64,000 bases of DNA from Gigantopelta aegis (GCF_016097555.1 NC_054702.1:82984124-83048123); one strand, 5' to 3'; positions 51,739 through 63,904 are shown, counted from the stretch's first letter. Notes: generated from the letters alone by a model not told the origin. A program made the numbers and translations.

Positions 51739-53045
51739 TAGTCTAGTCTATTGTTACAGATGGTGATTCAACATATTATACCCAGAGTAATCAGCCACCC
51801 CACTACTCTCTCGGCTTTTATATAATTTGAACCTTATTTTCTATTGTATGGGTGAGTGGCTAATTCTCATTCATAACATGTTTACTAAAATGTAAATGGA
51901 ATCAATATTTCGAATTCACGATCATTCAAACTTTATTTGTCTAGCCCACTGAATGCACGTGGAACATTTTAAAACTAAAATCCCCCCCCCCCCCCCCGCT
52001 ATTATTTTGTTTGGAGTAGGGTATAGAGCAATCCACGAATGGTTTCCCAGGATAATTTAAAAAAAAATCTCCTTTATTGAACGACTGAATTACCGTCGCC
52101 CACGATTAAAACCGTATATCTGCACAATACAGAGTCGAATGGGTATTTGCCTAAATAGTGGTTGAATCCATGAATTTCTGTCTAGTGTCTCGTCTAGGGA
52201 AGACAGCTCCTCAACAGGTGATCATTTACGTATAGGGGAATATCCTCGTAAGTTTCCATTCCTTAAAAATAATGGAGACGAGGCCCACTCCTCCACTGAT
52301 AGGACTGCCACTCCTAGAAAAACTAGCAGACGACAGAGATCATTGCAATAAATAGGCCTTCGCCTATGACATATATATGCATTCACGAATCACTGTTAAA
52401 ACAATAATTAATAATATCGGGTGTTCGCGAAAGTTTAGCATATCCTGCTCCTCCGGTGGCACCCTCGTGAGTACTGCCACCAAAGCTGTCAAGTCCGTTT
52501 CTACATCTAAAACCATGAAAAAATAATTGTGTTTGCAAGAGTTTCACCAAATTGATGAAAAGGTACACACAAGTTCAGCCATCAGTTTGGTCAGTGATGC
52601 GTCGTATTTAGCCTAGAGATGTCTGTCATTACACTTTTTGAACGCGCTTAAAAGTCCCTGGACATCCAAATCGATCGATTAAATAACCTCTAGCTGTTAT
52701 TGAATAATATAAGATCATCATTATAGCGAAAAGTAAAGTTAAATGTTTTAGCCAGATTCCTTTGTTTAGATTAGTAAGCAATTCTGATTGAAGAAACAAA
52801 TCGGCGAGCAGTGGACCACGGTTTAACTTTTAGAAATAACAGTTGGATGATGTCGGTAACTGGGTGGGGTGTGGGAAGTGTGTTGGGCAAACTGAGAGGT
52901 TCAGTTATTAAAGAGATCATATATAATTAATGAACTCTCGTCGTATTGTTGTGGTGATTTTATCACTGTAAAAAAATTTGAAAGACCTCTCATGAGCTAT
53001 AAAATACTTATGTATGCTTACTTAACTATTGTCTAGGTCTTTTCC

Positions 53046-53222
53046 CGTCCTAACCAGTGCACCACGACTGATATATCAAAGATCGTGGTATATACTGTCC
53101 TGTCTCTGGGAAAGTATTTATAAAGTATTCCTTGCTGCTAAAGGAAAAATGTAACAAATTACAATTTACCAAATAGCCGATAACAAAATCAGTGCGCTCT
53201 AGTGGTGTCGTTAAACAAACTT
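53046..53222 (+). mobile_element. SINE family B fragment
   Basis: CCAGTGCACCACGACTGATA, ATCAAAGATCGTGGTATA, and the end GTGGTGTCGTTAAACAAAC, with a shortened middle. Confidence 0.75.
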
Positions 53223-53506
53223 TAACTTTCTATTTTACACTTTTGACATTAAATCTTTTGTACGCAGTATGTAAAAGCTAATATAAGAAATTATGTTTTC
53301 TACATGAATATATTATTTCTGGTATGAATGGCACTTGTCACCACACATATTTTGGTTTGGGATCCTCATTCCATATTGAAATGCAAAATTTAGTGATCAC
53401 AATACAATTTGTACTTGATTATCTCCCTTGTTCGTTAGGAATTATGGGAAGGCTGTTTATGCATAACTATTTTAGCTGATTTTTTTTCTGTCAAAAATCG
53501 GTAAAA

Positions 53507-56500
53507 ATGTCCAAAAGGAAGAAGAGTGTTATGCTTATCGACTCTGATAGTGATGGAAGTGATAGTGGAGATGATCTGGACGAAGTATTAATTTAATATG
53601 ATCAAATGTTATGAAAAACAACATTTATGTTCCTAGAATCCTACATCATTGAATCACAAAAAGCCTTGACCATGTCAACACTTTCAACTCCATTTTGTCC
53701 ATTTAAAGATTATGAACAAGCATATAGCATAAACATGTCCCAAACTAAAAATTATACACTGTAATGCATGATCTTTTTAAGTTTTCAAATTTATTTTTAT
53801 TTATACAAACATTCAATATACACATATGTCGCATGTAATTTGATACACTGGGAGAATTTGCTAACATTTTATCATCCATTAAAGGTTTTTGTAGGAGATA
53901 TTGCTGGCACTATAATTTGCGATATCTCCTGTGATATTCTTCGCAGGTGATAACACTTCTTATAATCTTGATTGGTTAAATTTTAATCACATGACAATAT
54001 TTTGTTACGTCACTGTGTTTGTTTCAGCACTAAACCTATTATTAGTGACATCATGCCACTGCCGTTCTGCTAGTTAACGAGTCTACCGCTGCCAAATATA
54101 GTGACATTCAACCCACATTACTGACATTGTTTACAACTGTCGCAAATGAAAAGAATGATAATGGATAATAAAAAGAATACCCCACTCGTGTCTTGTGGCA
54201 TCATAATTTATCAGCACTCATTGGATTTCATACTTTTATCAACTTGTGCTAATAAATTATGATATCACAAGACACTCGGGGAGTATCCTCTATATATTTC
54301 AGTCTGTTGGCATAAAAATTCAATAATTGTACTTACACAAAACAATGCTTTTAAATCTGTTCTATATATTGGAAAACCTGCTGACCCCTCTAGCATATAT
54401 TCGTTTACAGAATTTGCATTACATAATACATGTATATACATTATTAAGCCAATTTTGTATTGTATTCAGCCCTCTACATTAACGTTTTCATCTAGGAGCT
54501 AGATGGCACCTAATTGTATTTTATATAAATGGTATGAAATGTTTTAGTCTCCAAATAAAACAAATGGTTGCACATGCAACCAAATCGGTTGCAATGTAGA
54601 GGGCTGATATTATGTGAGGGTTAACAGTAAAACTTGAGAACTGTGCATGAAAAAGGAATTGCTTACATTTTGCCATTACAGAGCTCAAGTGTCCTCTAGC
54701 ATTATTCTATTGTGTGTGACAATAATGCTAGAGATGACTGTGTAATACTTCATGGTAAATGGTAGCCAACTACTGTGTCTGAAATACACATTTTTCCTAA
54801 ATCTAATGCCAAGAACCTTTAGTTCGATTATTCCCGAGTCGAGCGTGTATGCTACAACCACTAAACATTAGCATGACAGTGGAGTCACGTCTCCACACAC
54901 TTTGTCCTACATCAGCACAACAATAATGGAGTTTCACATAGGGGAGTCTGGTTTCTTTGTCTAGTGTCAATACCGTTTACTAGCATTTATCCTGCAACCA
55001 CCGTTTCTATTGACAAAATATGATGACGGATAAAGCAAAGTCATATCCTGCTACTAGCAGGGTGTAACTTTTGATGTCATTCATGTGATGTCACATGCAT
55101 AGCCTACATTACAAAATTGTTCATTTGACCTCTAGGTCATCGTACAATGTGGCTGAAATAACAGAAATAATAGCTTTTCCCCTTAATTTTTATGGTCTGC
55201 AGGATAAAGATAATATCTAGTTAATGATGTCGGATATCTGCTTTATCCTATTCAGGCTGAATGAGAAATTCGGCAGAGCTACAGAATAAAGGAGATATCC
55301 GACGTCATTAACTAATTATTCTCTATGTAAATTTAATGTCATGATTTGACTCTGGAATAATCAAATTAAAGGTCTGTGACATCAGATTGGGGAGAGGATG
55401 CATATTTCAGACACAGTAGCTGGCTACCATTTGGATATAGACGATTGCCGAAGTATTACATACGGTCATCTCTAGCGTTATTCTCACATAAAATAGAATA
55501 ATGCTAGAAGACACTCGAGCTAGCCAGTACACTACATGAATTTAAATATAGTCCTATCAATTTATGTAAAAAATAAACAACCTGAACATAAAACTAATTC
55601 ATTTAAAAGTGATCTGACTTGTTGATAAGTTCAGATTAAAAAATGTTGTTTTTATCATTGTATCAAATTGTTCTTCACAAACATATACTTGAAATATGTA
55701 TACATATAAGTTGAAATGACCTAGGAGGTGAAATGTAGAATTACAAATGTGTAAAAAAGGATGCGACGGTCGCGCTATAACAACCCCTGCAATTAAGAAA
55801 ATGTCCACAGCAAATATAATGTGGAAAAATAGTGTCCTCAGCAATTTTTTCGTTGACATGTTTGCAACTCTGGATTGTAACTAAATTTGAATGATTAGTT
55901 TGTTATTTGTGTTGTTTGCCAATATGCTGTAAGATTTATTCATACCAGTGGCAGTATTTGTTGATTAAAAGTGACATAACAGTTCACAAGCGAATGATGC
56001 GTGCACATTCAAGAACAATAAGGCTGCAAGGGGATGACAATTTATCATATACAGCGTAGTCCATTTGCAGTGACGTGCCAGTTCAATATTTATATTTTAA
56101 TTATATTACATCAAATTGTCAGAATATATTTAATGCGATATAGAATTAAATAATTTCTTTAATAATGGCATAATTTGTGTCAGGAAATCTTTTTTTCTTT
56201 TTTTTTTGATTAGGCCACTCTGCACCAGAAAAGGCTAGCATATTTTGCCAATATAAATGACAGAGAAATGTTGTGCTATGAACAGTCAACCGAGTTCAGT
56301 GACCTATTGATACTTGCTTAATGCTAGTAATTTACATGTATATACAGTCATGCCTGATGACACTGAAATTCAGATACTTGGTAATCTTGAAGAAAAAAAA
56401 ATCCAACAGAGAACAAAAAACTCTCCACAGCATTGCCGATTGCTGCTGGCAATTGCAGGGGTTGCTATAATGTATTGAAGATGGCCAAGACATTTTTATG

Positions 56501-59500
56501 TGTGTGGTAAATGTGTATAGGGGATTGGGGGGGGGGGGGGGGCAATCGACCCTTTTGACCCCACATCTCATACACTTATGGCCATTATATATTAATGAAA
56601 ATTCAAGCATCTTAGCACATTTTAAACTCTGGCTATTTGGTGTTAAACATGGTTATTTTGTCACTTGGTTAAGAGTGGACATCCACAGTAACTATATAGG
56701 ATACACCTAGACAAGGCAGTACATATCATGACTTTTGTTGTATCAGTCATGGGGTTGTGGATGAGATGGGGGAAAAACCAGAGTTCATTGAGGATAGTTG
56801 ATCTTGTTACACATTGTGCTCAACCACTGCGTTACATCCTACCCCTCTAGTTGTGGCTACATCCTACCCCTCTAGTTGTGCAAGAGTTCTACTATAGGTT
56901 GCTAAATTAATAATCGGCTATTTTTTTACCATTTGTAATAAATTTTGCATTTAGCATGTTTTTATTTTCAGATGTGAATGAATGGTTATAAAATTTGTCT
57001 TGATATCTAGTATTTTGATTTAGATCCCTATATATATATATACTGAAATGGCTTCAACGAAGGAATTTGCAAACCATAACTGAAGAAAGTATATTTGTGT
57101 TTTAATCTGACTCATCATCATGACAGATATTTGAAATAAAATCACAGTCTTGTTTTCTGTTCATGTCAGTGTTGACTAAATGAAGGTACATTATAAGACT
57201 TCATTTAGATATATATTTGTGTTTATTTTAGGGTCTAAGGGCACTTGCTAAGCGAAAAAGAACAAGTTCAGTATCGGGTTCTCAAACAGATGGTCACAAC
57301 ACAGCAACACAAGGCTCTGATTCGGACTCCGAAAGTTCAAACAGCGATGAAGATGTAAGTGATTAAAATTTGTAATATTCAGTGATGTCATTAAAAATCA
57401 AATTACAGGTGGCCATTAATCAACAAAAAGTCGACAAGCATTGTTTATTGGAAGTTCGATACCCGGCGACAATTGATTCGATAGCCGGCGAAAAATCGCC
57501 AGTTGCCGGCTATTAATGACATCCCTGATGTTATTGTTGGTTTTGGTCATCATTACTTTAAAAATCTGCTGATGCTCTGTAGTTTGAGGGCCTCAGAGAA
57601 GATTAGCTTTTGCTAATTGTAAATAAAGAATTTATTATTATAATTATTTTAAATTGTTTATTTTATTATTATTATTATTTTTTAATTATATGTTAAACTG
57701 ACTTAGTGATATTCTGTAAACATATAAAATTGTTGTAAATATCTGGTTGTGAACATAGCTTCTTGAATGAGAGCGAGAGAGAGATATATGTAGGGATATT
57801 TCTTACTGCTTTGTTTTAATTTACTCTATCAATTATTTGTATTACTTTTCCAGTGGACTGCAAATGGTAAAAGTTCCAAAAAGAAGAAGTTGAAGCCAAC
57901 TCCCAAAAAGACAAGTAAAAGATCATCAACAATAAGTTCATCAGGCAGTGACAATGAAAGCGAAAAAGTTGTGTCCGAGCCAGAGGAAGGTAAGTAGTAT
58001 TCACAGGAATAGTCAAACCAGTTTGTCATAAATGATTAATTAAAAATGCCTTAACTTCTCTGTCAAGTCATAATTTTTATTTTTAAAATTATTTTTTCCT
58101 CCTTATTTTTACAATATAATATTTAAAAAAACTAAAATTAAGAAAAAAAAAAATTGTGTTAATTTTGTTAGTATTTAATAACATAACTTCTTTAACACTT
58201 TATGTTGCCTTTTTACTCTGTTGTTATTAATTTGTGGATTTGTCTCTCAATACTAGTAACATAAAACAAAATTCTATCATTCATTATATTAATGAGTCCA
58301 AGTAAGTCATCAGGGATGTGAATTTTTCAGCTTTTTATCGGATTTCAGCTCCCTTTTTTTTCTTTTTTTTTGGGGGGGGGGGGGGACATAAAATATTTTT
58401 CATGAAGTAGACTTATTTTACTATGATTCAGTTTTAATTTGTTTAAAGATCATTTCAGCTTTTATTTCTAAAGATGTATCACATCCCTGCTTATATGTGG
58501 CAGTCTGTCAAGTTTGAGTGCAATTTAAGTAGTTTGTGAGGGTATGTATGTTTAATCAGGGGTGGGGAAAAACCCTTTTCTCCTGGTCTGGAACCGATTC
58601 TTGATCTCTGAGACTGAATTTTTTTTTTTAAAACGTGTTTGCCGGTCCCACTTTTGTCATTCTTGTCGGTCCGAAGCACCTGTCCATTTCTATTATTGGA
58701 ACAAATTTTTATCCGTCAAGTGGACCGGCCTGCCCAGACATCAGTATCTCATGCATAATTTAAAATAATAAATAAATAGTGGCCAGTATGACTGGTGTTT
58801 CAGATGTCTGTGATTTTAAAGTCTCTCTAAGTATATATCGTCAGTCATTGAAGTCGGACCTACAGTAGTGTCAATCCACAGCCACTAGGCTAGACATTAA
58901 TTTTGTCAAAGTTGCTGAGCCGGTCAAGAGATTAAACAGACATTAACAATAACACCATTCTTGGTGAGAGAGCCATCAAGGTATTACACTCCAATTAAAA
59001 CAAAGGACCCAGAGTTTGCAACTGGTTACAAGCAACACCTATGTATTTGTCGGGTCGAGTGTCCTAGTCCAAAGCAAGAGACTTTTGTGCAATACTAACT
59101 GCTTGAAATAGCATAAAATATACTGAAATAATCTATAAATGTATTTATTGTTGACTGTTCAATGTAGTGTATCCAATAATTCTAAAGTATTTTAAAATTA
59201 ACAAAAGGTTTCCACTTTTTTGTTAACAAGTGGGAGTAAGCAGAACAGCTACATGTACTGGTTATCCCTAGAGCCAGTAGAGGTCAAATTTCGTCCAATC
59301 AGTGATGACGTTATTAATCTCTTTGTCTTAACATGTGCTAGCTCAGGCTGTAAAACGCTTCAACGGTGTGATCTTTTATTAATTTTCAGGACACAGTACT
59401 GAATACTCATATACTTTTTATACATATATGGGATTTAAATTCATAACTTTTATTCATTTTTATATTATTTATTCCATTATGTAAAATATATACAATTTGA

Positions 59501-60104
59501 GGGTGTTTTTTTCTCCACTGATGTGATAAAAAAAAAAATCTTTTTTTATTCCTTTCTTCCCCCCCCCCCCCCCCCCCCCCCGTTAATGATAACATCAAGT
59601 GGGACCGATTGACAGTTTTATTTTTCCCCAACCCTAATGTTAATACTGATGAATTGTTATGCTCTGCTATAAGAATATAACAGTAATACAAGGTTTGATT
59701 TAGATGACAAAACAGCAATAGAGGTATTTCGCATTCCTATTGCGCATGCGCGCGAAGAGTAACGTCCCTTGATAAAATAGACTGAAACTAGTCTATTTAC
59801 AAATTGGGGGGCGTGACAGACGGGTTGTTATGGGCGACTTGAGTAGCTTCGTAGGAGACTTTTAAACTTTGGCAACTAACATGTACATATTTCGAATTAG
59901 ATGGTATAATGGCCATAGAAAACGGTCCGCTGAAATTTACAGCGGAATGGTTCAAATTAAAAAGCAGTGCAACAACTTGGACAAAGTCTCTGCGACTCGT
60001 ACCCGAGGGTTTTGATAACGCCAGATTAAAAGACTATCTCGTAAAAAGTATAAACAAAACATTTGACAGATTCCATAGGTTATGGCATCGACAGGTTATG
60101 GCAT

Positions 60105-60199
<95 letters not shown>

Positions 60200-60223
60200 T
60201 ATGGCATCGACAGGTTATGGCAT

Positions 60224-60283
<60 letters not shown>

Positions 60284-60289
60284 GCGAGA

Positions 60290-60338
<49 letters not shown>

Positions 60339-61336
60339 CAGTCAAACCTGTCTTAAGCGGCCACACAAGGGAGTAGATAAACGTGGCCGATTAAGACAAG
60401 TGGCCACTGAGTACAGGTTGCCACATATATAGTCTTTAAAACATTTGTTGTTGTTTCTTGTTTTACCGTCTGTACTGCTAATTAACGGATTTGTGCTTCA
60501 TAGTTGACTATAAATCAACTTTTGACATGTTGTCTCCTTCAGAAATAATGCAAATAGAATATATTAAATTAACCGTTCTCCACATGTTTGTTTTCTTTTT
60601 CCATTTAATTATTTAATTCCGACTTCATGCGATGTATTGTTATAGTAAGTGAATCTACAAATGTCAAGCGTAGCCTGCCCAGAGGCAATTATATGCATGT
60701 CAGATTCATACTTCCTTAATTGATACACAGTGGAGATGTCAGGACTGAATGGGTACTAGTATTCCTGAAGGTGTGAAGATCGGTTATTTGCTGCACCGTA
60801 TCACTGTTGTTAAAATATCCCTTTTATATAAGAGTAAAACTTTACTGTGGCCGCTTAATGCAGGTATTTTAGCGATTTGGGATCCGATTTAGGTGGCCGC
60901 TGGCCGCGTTAGACAGGTGACCGCTTATTACAGGTGCATTTACATTATAAATCGTTGGGAGGAAAAAAATGGCCGCTTAAGGCAGGTGATCGCTGAGTAC
61001 AGGTGGTGTTTTATTGCATTTTTCTTAGTGTCTATCTAACTGGGAAAAGTTAAAAAAAAGAAGAGATTTTATGCTGTTACATGTATATCCATAAAGTGGG
61101 AATTTAAAAAAAGGAGGATTTGAGGGGGGGGGGGGTTGAAGGTAGGTGCCGTTTTGTTTACCCATACACACGTTTTTATACAGTGTCAACATGAACGCAT
61201 TGAGTATTATACAAAATATATTTATTTTCTTTACTGTTAATGTGTTTTCCACCATATCTAAGTATATAAAATACTAGACGGACCTGTGTAGGAACGTCCT
61301 GTACACAGCCGTCATCACTCTATATATATTTATATA

Positions 61337-61368
<32 letters not shown>

Positions 61369-63389
61369 TAAGGAGTGTCTGTTATTTCTTTTACGTTCAT
61401 CGGGGTATGAACAAAATAAATCATCCGTAAATTATGTGAATCGGCGAAGCCGTTCTCACATAAGTTTGCGGATGATTTTTTTGTTCATACCTAGATGAAC
61501 GTAAAAGTAATAACAGACAATACTTATAATTAAATTTGAAACACACTGAGTAATAATAACATTAAAAGTTCATATATATATATATATTCTGTTGAGTATT
61601 GTCCGAAATATACATATATTTTCTGTATATACAAAATATATATTTATTTTATTTTATTTACTGTTTACTACTATATCTAAGTAGAGAATACAAACCGCCC
61701 AGTATAGGAACGTTCTGTACAGAGCTGTCCTGACTACATATATTTTTTATATATTTACACACGCACACGTTATATATTTTATTGAGTATAATCCAAAATA
61801 TACATATATTTTCTTTATATACAAAATATATATTTATTTTCTTTACTGTTAATGTGTTTTCCACCATATCTAAGTATACTAGACCGCCCTGTGTAGGAAC
61901 GTCCTGTACAGAACCGGTAAGGTTTTGGTCCCTTATGCGTTCACTGGCTTCCCTCCTACAAAATGTCCCGAACAAACCCTCGTACTTAGAGTAACATTAA
62001 AATCGTTTACTACGTGAAACGATTACCCACAAACATTTCCGATATTCATTGGCTGGATATCGATGGAAGGATAACGAATTTCCCGGACATATGTGATTGG
62101 AACAGTTAATAATTGAACAATAGTCGTGGCCTCCCATTGCTTTTGCCCCCCAATTTGCAGATATGTCTATTTTGGCGAGATCTCGCGAAATCTCGCGGTT
62201 TGCGTCCTCGAGTAACTCCGCAATGGGCACATGCGCAGTGGAATGAGAAAGAGGTCTATTGCTGTCTTGCCCCCTACGTTTGCCGTAAAGCCCTCCCAAT
62301 TTCACCCCTACCAATGGCAATGTATTGCCATGCCTTTCATACCGTCTTGCCTTCGGTGCTTAATAAATTAGATTGTAGTTGGTCTTGAGTTTTTTTTAAA
62401 AACGTTTTATTTATTTTGTTCCTGCTTTCATGCCTGAACTTCTTAATTTGCCATTTTGCAACTAGTGGGTCCTAAAAATTGCCAAAGTGCCATCCTAATT
62501 CCATGTTCCTCTGACAGCATAATTCAAAGCCTGGTAATATCAAGATATTAACTGTGCGATTGAATGCTGTACTTGACTAGGTGAGGTTTCCGACTCGGGA
62601 AGTGGCTCGGCTGGTGGATCTGGCTCCGAATCGGAAGAAGAGAAGTTCTATGATGGCTTTGATGAAAATCTCATCGGTGATGAAGAGGACAAGGCAAAAC
62701 TAGAACAGATGACGGAAAAAGAAAGAGAACAGGAACTCTTCAACAGAATGGAAAGAAGACAGGTCTTAAAAACAAGGTTATAGAAATTAATCTAAATACA
62801 AAGAGATTTATAAAACATTTCAAAGCAGTTTTGTAATGAGGTAGATGGTATTTTAACAAAAAAGAATCATCAATTTTTTAATATCTTTAGTCATTTTTGT
62901 ATTGCATAAAAGAATCAAGATTAACTCTGTCAGGGTATTTATTATCCTTGAAAATAGGAGGCTCTTTGAGAAAAATAGGTGGCTATATCTATTGAATCTA
63001 GGGATCTGTATCATGGTAGGCATGAAAAGCAGTCAGTGGCAGCAGCGTTGGCTACCGAAAATCACCTACTTCATACTGTTGGACAGACTGTTCTGCCACT
63101 TTTAAATATAACACAGATACATGTTTTTTCTTGTACATGTTTGCCAATTACATTTTTGTTTTTTAATATAGGTTTGAAATTGAACAAAAGTTGAAGAAAG
63201 CCAAAAAGGCCCACAAACATAAATCAAAAACTGTTACTGAACCCACCACACCCTCAACACGGTCATTAGTAAGTGTAAGTGAAAGAAGCAAAGAAAGAAG
63301 GAAAAATATGGAAGACACCAAAAAGGACAATAAAAAGTTTTCAGCATTACAGGATTTGAGAGCAAGAAGGGAAGAGAAGAAAAATAAAG
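53507..63389 (+). CDS. RTF1: RTF1, Paf1-complex elongation factor (5' half)
   Basis: Five exons in phase: 53507-53584, 57232-57354, 57854-57989, 62581-62776 and 63172-63389. The gene continues past the right edge. The start [17 protein letters not shown] matches the human internal MVKKRKGRVVIDSDTED. Then come LRALAKRKR, acidic serine-rich stretches ([26 protein letters not shown]), the highly conserved block [20 protein letters not shown] then [15 protein letters not shown], and a lysine-rich helical part. The conserved block corresponds to the region linked to histone H2B ubiquitylation in this family; the Plus3 domain is not yet reached. RTF1 acts in the nucleus with RNA polymerase II and the Paf1 complex. 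The introns are crowded with short inverted-repeat elements, and the 4.6-kb intron 57990-62580 contains two unrelated gene-like reading frames. Confidence 0.95.
54176..54287. repeat. hairpin palindrome, 112 bp
   Basis: ACTCGTGTCTTGTGGCATCA and TAATTTATCAGCAC on the left are mirrored by GTGCTAATAAATTATGATAT and CACAAGACACTCGGGG on the right. It lies in RTF1 intron 1 with no coding capacity. Confidence 0.8.
54682..55520. mobile_element. inverted-repeat element with about 115-bp ends
   Basis: About 840 bp. The left arm (54682-54795, CTCTAGCATTATTCTATTGT, GGTAGCCAACTACTGTGTCT) is mirrored at 55405-55520. A second, inner inverted pair (55215-55249 and 55284-55318, TTAATGATGTCGGATATCTG) lies off-centre. 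There is no transposase frame. It lies in RTF1 intron 1 and is probably a non-autonomous DNA element. Confidence 0.7.
55521..57231. other. remainder of RTF1 intron 1
   Basis: AT-rich intron. A G run of about 14 bp lies at about 56528. No exon or defined element recognised. Confidence 0.4.
57380..57527. mobile_element. hAT-like MITE, 148 bp
   Basis: CAGTGATGTCATTAA at 57380-57394 and the complement of CAGGGATGTCATTAA at 57513-57527: 14 of 15 terminal bases match. The interior repeats GCCGGCGA-type words. It begins 25 bp after an RTF1 splice donor. Confidence 0.6.
58311..58489. mobile_element. hAT-like MITE, 179 bp
   Basis: Perfect 11-bp ends, CAGGGATGTGA at 58311 and its complement ending at 58489. 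A G run of about 13 bp lies inside. It is in RTF1 intron 3. Confidence 0.6.
58557..59636. mobile_element. hAT-like non-autonomous element, about 1.08 kb
   Basis: Begins CAGGGGTGGGGAAAAA and ends with the complement of TAGGGTTGGGGAAAAA. GGTCCCACTT occurs near both ends in inverted order. A C22 run lies at 59560-59581. A piece at 59268-59330 (GTCCAATCAGTGATGACGTT) resembles 2732-2790. No transposase frame is present. Confidence 0.5.
59741..59754. promoter_or_regulatory. NRF1-type site
   Basis: TGCGCATGCGCGCG, which contains the NRF1 palindrome GCGCATGCGC, in an AT-rich intron and about 155 bp before an open frame at 59909. NRF1 sites normally mark CpG-rich promoters. Confidence 0.45.
59909..60078 (+). 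CDS. unrecognised first-exon-like frame in RTF1 intron 3
   Basis: An open stretch from [20 protein letters not shown] through [20 protein letters not shown] to NKTFDRFHR, with natural protein composition. It can end at 60078 before a GT. I do not recognise the family. The upstream 170 bp is unusually GC-rich for the region and holds an NRF1-like site, so this may be a displaced copy of a promoter plus first exon. Past 60078 the frame runs into GA repeats and is not credible. No second exon was found. Confidence 0.4.
60079..60327. repeat. (GA)n and (CA)n tracts with a duplicated spacer
   Basis: Two long GA tracts (about 60104-60196 and 60224-60290), each preceded by GGTTATGGCATCGACAGGTT, and then a CA/TA tract. 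The shared spacer shows that a unit of about 120 bp was duplicated. All open frames over it are products of the repeat. Confidence 0.95.
60340..61015. repeat. dispersed repeat with GGCCGCTTAA / CAGGTG words
   Basis: At least five loosely spaced occurrences of forms such as GTGGCCGCTTAATGCAGGT, TGGCCGCTTAAGGCAGGTG and CCTGTCTTAAGCGGCCAC, in both orientations. No coding capacity. It looks like a dispersed element with internal repeats. Confidence 0.5.
61340..61368. repeat. (ATT)n microsatellite
   Basis: Short trinucleotide tract directly before hairpin copy 3. Confidence 0.9.
61372..61524. repeat. palindromic hairpin element, copy 3, best preserved
   Basis: Arms of about 70 bp: GTGTCTGTTATTTCTTTTAC and GTTCATCGGGGTATGAACAA on the left, mirrored by TTGTTCATACCTAGATGAAC and AGTAATAACAGACAATAC on the right. 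The tip is ATGTGAATCGGCGAAGCCGT, with CGGC-GAA-GCCG at the centre. Same family as 12954-13107 and 30689-30838. Confidence 0.85.
61580..61990. repeat. locally duplicated intron sequence
   Basis: The block CATATCTAAGTATA followed by AGACCGCCCTGTGTAGGAAC and GTCCTGTACAGA occurs three times (near 61255-61310, 61670-61725 and 61865-61915), each with a preceding TATACAAAATATATATTTAT. This is a diverged tandem array with a unit of roughly 200-400 bp. Confidence 0.6.
61997..62137 (-). CDS. THAP zinc-finger reading frame, truncated
   Basis: A 46-codon frame starting [20 protein letters not shown] and continuing [20 protein letters not shown]. It shows the start of a THAP domain: paired cysteines (C-x4-C), the LSFHRYP signature and the conserved tryptophan. 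THAP domains bind DNA and occur in host regulators and in P-type transposases. The last part of the domain is missing, so this is a first exon or a fragment. In-frame codons extend upstream to 62320, but the Met at 62137 fits the family. It lies antisense in RTF1 intron 3. No second exon recognised. Confidence 0.6.
   Translation of the reverse strand: MGGHDYCSIINCSNHICPGNSLSFHRYPANEYRKCLWVIVSRSKRF
62175..62198. promoter_or_regulatory. TCTCGCGA promoter-like motif
   Basis: GCGAGATCTCGCGAAATCTC contains TCTCGCGA and a second partial copy, a palindromic motif known from CpG-type animal promoters. It lies about 40 bp upstream of the THAP frame start, on the correct side for a minus-strand promoter. 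Confidence 0.45.
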
Positions 63390-63904
63390 GTATTGTATAA
63401 TAACATTTCACACATTAGTATCATTATCTTTGTTACTAGTTAGGGTGATAACAGTATGACAGTTGGTCCATTCCATGTTACATGTGTTACAGAGAGGATT
63501 CGTCACAAGTGTTTTTTAATATGGAAAATAACTTAGTCTATGTTAATCAGTATTTGTATACCAATTAACTAGACAAGGTTGATATTTTACATATTTAAAA
63601 ACACAAGTAGCGAATTCTATTTATCCTATAACACTTCTAAAATAAAATTTTAATTTTATATTTAGTAAATCAAACTTCTGAAGTTGCCTCACTGGTAGTA
63701 TGACATCATCACGATTAGCACAGATGTAGTTTGACATCACACACTTTAACTAAATCTCATTAAAACATTACACTCGGGTATACAAGTGTTGGCTGTAAAC
63801 AAATTACCCATTGACAGCAAAACATTATTAACCAAGTAATAATCCTACCGTAATACTTTCCAAAATAAGACCAGAAACACTGAGTAAATTTGAGATTTTT
63901 GTAG

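Larger units (their letters stand above)
51048..53506. promoter_or_regulatory. shared upstream region of ZFYVE1 and RTF1
   Basis: About 2.5 kb between two divergently transcribed genes. It holds a 397-bp MITE, a C run near 51977-51997, and a SINE fragment at 53046-53222. Untranslated first exons may lie here. No clear core-promoter motif could be picked for either gene. Confidence 0.4.

Noticed and set aside
60082-60432. Arginine-glutamate and serine-leucine open frames
   Set aside because: Translations of (GA)n and (CA)n tracts. The same holds for the frames at 19366-19675 and 31514-31884.
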